DNA from: Purshia tridentata
Taxonomy: Eukaryota; Streptophyta; Magnoliopsida; Rosales; Rosaceae
DNA length: 64,000 nucleotides
NCBI GenBank assembly: GCA_003254885.1
Contig: QANT01005266.1
Span: 62,001-126,000 of the forward strand
Direction of reading: 5' to 3'
Positions 58,455 through 64,000 of this stretch are shown here, piece after piece. Made by a program: the position numbers and the translations under genes. The number at the start of each line of letters is the position of its first letter. Position 1 is the first letter of the stretch. Under the pieces are notes generated by a model. The model did not search any database. It was not told the DNA's origin and saw only the letters and a list, made by a program, of their open reading frames with translations.

Positions 58455-59341
58455 TGCTTCTCCATTTTGACATGCTCCAGATGATGATTTAAGGAAGTTG
58501 CTTCAAGTCAACTCTCCTTGTTGACCCCACAGAAGAGATGGCCCTTGTTGGATGCATTTCTTTATGCACCATGTTAGATTGGCTATCCTTAGGATACTAC
58601 ATTTAGTTTTGATGTTTTGACATTCTCATAGATTTTCTTCTTTCTTGATTTGTTTATGCAATGATTTCTAGTTAGAGATGCGCATCACTATTCATGTATT
58701 TTCTTTCTGGCACATAATGAGGCGAATGGTGTAAATTTTGGTTGGGCATTCGAAGTTGGACCAATTATATATAACAGGTTCTTGTGCGCTCATTTTTAAG
58801 TAGTTTTCTTTACTGTTTTCTCCGTTTGCAAAGTGAAAGCACTTTAGCCTCCTTGGCCTTTGAAAAGTGAAAGCTTTCATTTGGTAAGAGTAAGCAGTTA
58901 CAGGCTTACAGCACATATTTTTAGTTAGAAGTTTCTAAAAACTTTTAGCAGATATGTGATTATTAAATTAATATTCTTAAAGAAAAAGTTTTTTTTTTTT
59001 AATAAACCTTTAAAATATTATTTATTTTTTGTTAACTGCACAACAGACCGTCAAGTGCAAGCTTTTTGTTTATCTATCGAATTAATCTTATTTATTCTTC
59101 TTTCTCCACAGTAAAATGATACCCCATTCATTCTTGACAGGAAAAGTAGCAAATCAGTAATAACAACACATACTTATCTTTCATGACAAAAAAAAAAACA
59201 CATTCTTATCTTTTATTAGCAAAACGTTAATTTACAAATGAACAATAAGCTATTTGAATACCAGTGATGACACTAGAAAGCAATCAAAGTCATACATATT
59301 ATGAGTGAGAGAACTGAGAAAGTGTAATGTAATGTAATTAA
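58455..59341. other. Convergent 3' intergenic region
   Basis: The 3' UTRs of the E2F gene and of the minus-strand pyrophosphorylase-like gene meet here. The DNA is AT-rich with short poly-T and poly-A runs. No gene is seen. Confidence 0.5.
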
Positions 59342-62300
59342 TCAAAGAATTATTTCCTCCTGAACACTGACATTGAGAGTTTTATGGGGGAGGACAATGC
59401 TGTTAATAACCACTACTTCATCTTCAACTGTCACTGCTTCACCTGGATTATCAATAAAAGTGGCATTAAGTGAATCCATATTATATCAGAACAAGAAGAG
59501 GAAAGACTTTTAAAGAAGGATAATGTATAAACAAAAATAAGGCAGAAAATACCAAGGATTGTAATCCCCAGCTTCGAATTGTAATTCCCACTGGCCTGAA
59601 ATCATAGTAGCAAACTTAGAAAGCCAATTCTAACAAAGTCTTTTGGGAGGTGCTGGGGGACTTTTTACTACAAATTGGGCCTTTTTTCTCATTCTGAAAT
59701 ACAATTATCACTTGAAGAAACTTCAAAGTTTTTCATTTACAGTTTCTTTTGAACAACAGAAAATAACATTTTGAACTTGCCTGGACACGAGACCATTTCC
59801 CAATAGAAGATTTCCATCCAACAATTGCATGGATAACAACTGCATTTTCCTGAAAGAAAACGTTGTACATATGTCAAGATAAGTGAACTATGGAATGCAT
59901 TGCATACGCTTTACTTTTGTTATATACCTTAATTTCGACATTGTCGAGGATGATACAACTTATGAGCCTCACACCCGCTCCTATACGAGCATTTGCAGAT
60001 ATTGAGACGTTGGGACCAATCTGTATGACCGGGGTAGCAGGAGATTTAATAGATGAATTATTAAGACTAATGCTAAAGCCAGTGAATAAAATAATAGGCT
60101 ATAGACATGTCCCGCATGCATGTATGTACGTATGTATATGCATAGAAACATCAAAAGAATATCCAAAAAAATGTAAATGGATTATAGTAACCTAAACAAC
60201 CTATAAAGCTATAACTCTGTTTCAAAAAAATATCAAATGCTGTTACATGATAACATAGTTATACACTTTCCGAAGTGGTGCTGTAAGTCACTGAAATGGG
60301 ATTGCATAATGCTTTAGTTCATTGTACATATAGTGAAGCCAGTATGAGAGAAAATGTACCTTAGCACTTGGATGTATTTTTGCTGATGGATGAACATAAA
60401 CATCACCAGTAATACTGGCACTCTTTGTACCATCTCCACTCACCAAAAGATGGGGGGTGGTTAATCGGAATTGTGAAAGATACAAACCAGAACATTTCAA
60501 GGACATTCTGCAAGTATCAATACATAATGTTTACAAGGTGGTCCAGATCATGAAAACAAAGGCTATTGCAAGATGACACCTCAGAGGAAAATCTTACCCG
60601 GGAGTTTTGATCTGTTCCCAGAAGTCCATGGTTTCATATGTATATAACTGCTTCTTCCCCGCAAGAGGTGATAGGATATCTTGATCCAACCTTACAAAAT
60701 GTGTGGGACCACTCCTGCTAAAGGAACTTTGTATCAGCCATTATTTCTGCTAAACCTTGGTTTACCAACAAAAATAACATTGATCAAACCTTGCTGCTGA
60801 ATAAAGGGATTCAAAGCTGGATAGACGTCTTAAATCAGCTGCAAATAACAGAAGGGTTCAGATTTCAGCATGATAAAGACCAATACTATGAATAGGTGAA
60901 GATAAATCATCACAGCAGAAATCTCAAATGCCCAAAACATTTACTAGAGAGGCAAAATCAAAACATGTTGGCTTCTTGTTGAAAGCTAAGCTTTCATATC
61001 AACACAGTTTGTCTAAATTTTGGATAAGTTAAAATTAAATCATGAATCATGGAATTATTGGAATCTCCTACTTCAGCACACTTATGCATAGTCATGGAGA
61101 TAGTATCACTGACCTCTGTCCTGCTGCTGAGTGGAAACACCCTCAATGGCATTAAATATATCTGGTGTAAATATGTAGACACCACAATTTATCAGGTCAC
61201 TTACCTGAATAAAATAACTATATTAGAAAAAAAAAAAAAGAGAAATATATGAGCCATGCCAGAAAGAAAGCCAAATTCTAATTCTAATTCATTAAGCCAC
61301 ATATGCCAAGGAAATTCTAAAAGCAGTTGAAATTCTGATCTCAAACATACAAAAGTCTCAGGCTTCTCTGTGTAATGCAACAGTTCATTAGTGACCGGAT
61401 CAGCTACAAGTTCCCCAAACTCATTGGCTGACTCAGCAGAAACCTGTACAGAGAATGAAGAAAATTCAGACATGGAGAAAAATAGATATATAATAACAAA
61501 AAACTTAACACTGCCAGAATTATAGTTGTGCATGTGTTGACCAACCTTGATTACAAGGATCGTGCCCATCCCACCATATTTTCTGTGAGCCTCTGCAGAT
61601 ATAAAAGGCAGAAAACAGCAATTAAATCTTTTGCAATCCCTTTATAATCAACAATGAACAACCTGGATATATTAAAATTAATGCTTCAAAAGTCTCAGCA
61701 ACTAATGAAACGGTTACCAAGCATTTCCGGAAGTGGAAAACTGCAGCAAACATCACAATTCAGCAAGAAAATGTGCGACTGCATGCAAAAATAAGCACCA
61801 AAATCAGCGTTTTACCTTACAATAAAGTAATAAACTGCAATGTAGTCAATAATAATATCCAATATACACGTAGGTGCTCAAAATATCTCAGAGCACAAGC
61901 ACCCATGCATGCATACATCATTTTAGAAAAGGAAAATCAAATCGATAAATTTGAAAAAAGTAAATTAGAAGATAGAAGAAAAGAAATTGAAGTAGATTAA
62001 CACTTTCTTTATCAACCAAATAGAAAGTAGTAGGTAAAAGACAATAACCGGGTTGTCTTCCATGATCAGATCCCTGAAGTTATAAAGTCCACCAGCTGAA
62101 CCATGTGGCTTGTCTTCCCTCAGATATCTAAGAACAGCATCAGCAAAACAGAATGAATGATCTATAAATTAAAAATCAACAGCCAAACCAATATTTCGAG
62201 ATCTAACTAGTAACTACTAACTAGAAAAGAAAGCATGAACTTACCTAACGGGGACTTTAAGCTCGTTAGAGATTGAGGATACATATAATGCGAATTCACG

Positions 62301-62868
62301 CTCCTCATAGAAACCAACGAGAAAAATTTGCCCCAGGTTAGGAATCTGGAATACAATAAGTGATTTTAAAAACTTTGCATACAGATAAGCGAGAAATGAC
62401 ACATTTATCTTCAAGAATATACCCTTTTACAAGCAGAAATTGGATGATGAACCATTGGTTGTCCAGCTAAAGGAAACAGTGGCTTTGGAATATTCAATGA
62501 CAGTGGCCGGAATCTAGTACCTGGAGAATTGAAATCCCAATACATAAAGAAATGCGTTCTCCAAGAAATACTGAAACTTTAGCATAAGGATATATCATAC
62601 TATGATTAAAAAAAATATACAGAGGATAATGAACTAAAATCAAAATATACCCATTAAAGTTAAAGCTTCAGAATTCTAGCAGTAAGAAATGGATCTCATT
62701 GTTGAACAAAATATTAACATTTGCCATAAAAAAAGCACCGTCACCAACATTCAAGGAAAATAAGAAAAGGGTCATCATTATTCGATCCAAAGATCACAGA
62801 AACGCCGTACCTTTAGTGGGCCCACCCACCATGATCACGGCTACCACCTTCTCGTCTGAGCTCCCCAT
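59342..62868 (-). CDS. KJC1: KONJAC-type GDP-mannose pyrophosphorylase-like protein
   Basis: Fifteen exons give 415 residues, the length I recall for Arabidopsis KJC1 (AT1G74910): 62868-62811, 62520-62423, 62345-62245, 62127-62049, 61778-61718, 61592-61546, 61443-61351, 61204-61114, 60838-60790, 60714-60598, 60507-60360, 60020-59928, 59849-59781, 59595-59553 and 59442-59342. The N-terminal nucleotidyltransferase domain starts with the modified [20 protein letters not shown] motif. The C-terminal half is a left-handed beta-helix of hexapeptide repeats ([20 protein letters not shown]). KJC proteins are GMPPA-like; they stimulate the catalytic subunit VTC1 and are needed for glucomannan synthesis from GDP-mannose. 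Exon 13 ends in a GC donor instead of GT. KJC2 is the alternative orthologue. Confidence 0.92.
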
Positions 62869-64000
62869 ATCCTACACCAATACAGAAACCCAGATCCCCA
62901 AAGGAGATAAAACAATACCAATTGTGCTACAAAGCCAAAAACTGTTTTTGAACAAACTCAATGAAGTGACGCTACAAAAGAGCCCAAATGCATAATTTAT
63001 ATGCAAGTTTCAAAGCCGCTGTGGTTCACTAGGGACCAAGAAAGCTACAGCCTACAGTAATGCACCATACAAAAAAACCTGTCCTTTTTAACAGCACAGA
63101 GAGAGAGAGAGGGGGGGAGAGAGGGTGGTTTTTAAAAGTAAAGTAAAATCCAGTTGAGGATTTATTATTAGGAAGAGGAGGATCTAGTAATAATGCAGAG
63201 ACAGTATATGCAAAAAGGTACAAAACGTGAAACACCACTCGCTGGTGATAACTGGTAAGTACCAAAATAATATGAAAGACACACCGCCAAGGAAGTTTCC
63301 GCCTGTTTTTTCCCACTACTTTTTGGGCGAGAGGGGAAGGTGGTCGGTGGGACCGTTAGAATGGAAATTTTTGTTCGGTATAGAGGTCTCTCTCACATTA
63401 AATTGCCTCAAAGAAACACTTGCATACATTAATACACCAAATTAATGTGTAATGTGTAACAATTTCTCTCATGTTTACCCCACCAATTATTGCGAGAGAA
63501 AAGGGTTTTTCATCCGACTACTTGTGAGTTGTGTTGTGACTTAGATTTTGTTGAAAGAAATTATTTCAATTAAAATTAAATAAAAAGTGGTATTATTCTC
63601 ACCCATCTGTTTTATTTCCTCACTTCTCTTTTTATAAAAATTTAATTATAATTTTTCTCTTTTATAAATTTACTAAATAGGATATATTAAAAACAAAAAA
63701 CAAAGATCTAAAGCTGCCAAGGCTACCCTTTATATTACAAAATTGTAAAACTCTAATTGAGCGCCTATAGATGAAGTACTACTTGTTTCATCCAATTTGA
63801 TTGGACAATTATTTTGAAGAAAAGATCTTTTCTATTCTTGATAAGAGGTGAATAATAGTTTACAAAGAATAGGGAAAATGGAAGAAGAAGGGGAAAAGAG
63901 AGGAGGGAGGGATAAGGGCATTTTGGTAATAATGAGGGTGTGATGAATAAATTTGTATTTTTACAAAAATTCGAGGGAGCGTGAAAATAAGGTGGAAAGG
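62869..64000. other. Promoter region of the pyrophosphorylase-like gene and window end
   Basis: This holds the 5' UTR and promoter of the KJC-type gene and a GA/G microsatellite (about 63101-63127). The last 500 bases are AT-rich and unannotated. No gene start is recognised before the window ends. Confidence 0.5.

Overview
This is a plant nuclear window, from a eudicot and most likely a rosid. The evidence is GT-AG split genes with short AT-rich introns, plant-only families (EDS1, type-A response regulator, pTAC2, PPR proteins, B12D, DEL-type E2F, TORTIFOLIA-like), a plant tRNA-Asp, and long AT-rich intergenic DNA with short inverted-repeat elements and local duplications. I cannot name the species. 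Exon models were built by hand: each keeps one reading frame across GT-AG junctions (one GC-AG exception) and agrees with conserved family sequence where I recognise it.

Layout. 1-1075 (-): 5' part of pTAC2, cut by the window edge. 2823-6460 (+): four-exon coiled-coil protein of unknown function. 7971-9014 (+): 57-residue membrane protein. 10562-13022 (-): TORTIFOLIA1-like microtubule protein. 13023-23138: about 10 kb without a recognisable gene, holding duplications and repeat-like DNA. 23139-24472 (+): RING-finger protein. 26803-29012 and 30619-32916 (-): two intact tandem EDS1 genes. 33835-36153 (-): group I formin. 38130-40348 (-): type-A response regulator. 43881-46394 (+): RS-rich nuclear protein. 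47025-47096 (+): tRNA-Asp(GTC). 47404-48418 (+): B12D/MLRQ-like protein. 49419-51914 (-): APC8/CDC23. 52202-53659 (+): OTP43-like PPR protein. 55541-58454 (+): DEL-type atypical E2F. 59342-62868 (-): KONJAC-type GDP-mannose pyrophosphorylase-like protein.

The genes form no operon or pathway. Their order is informative: from memory it interleaves two Arabidopsis segments, one on chromosome 1 (pTAC2, RING, ARR15, OTP43, KJC1) and one on chromosome 3 (RING, EDS1 pair, ARR5, SR-rich, B12D, APC8, DEL1). The window therefore looks like a less fractionated version of an ancestral block that was duplicated and sorted in Arabidopsis. APC8 and DEL-type E2F are both cell-cycle genes and lie only two genes apart; EDS1 is the hub of TIR-NLR immunity.

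I found no undescribed defence system, CRISPR array or biosynthetic cluster. The points most worth a second look are the composite collinearity, the tandem EDS1 unit with a duplicated W-box-rich promoter, a GC-AG intron, two inverted-repeat elements, the tiny first and last exons of the coiled-coil gene, and the formin that lacks an obvious signal peptide.
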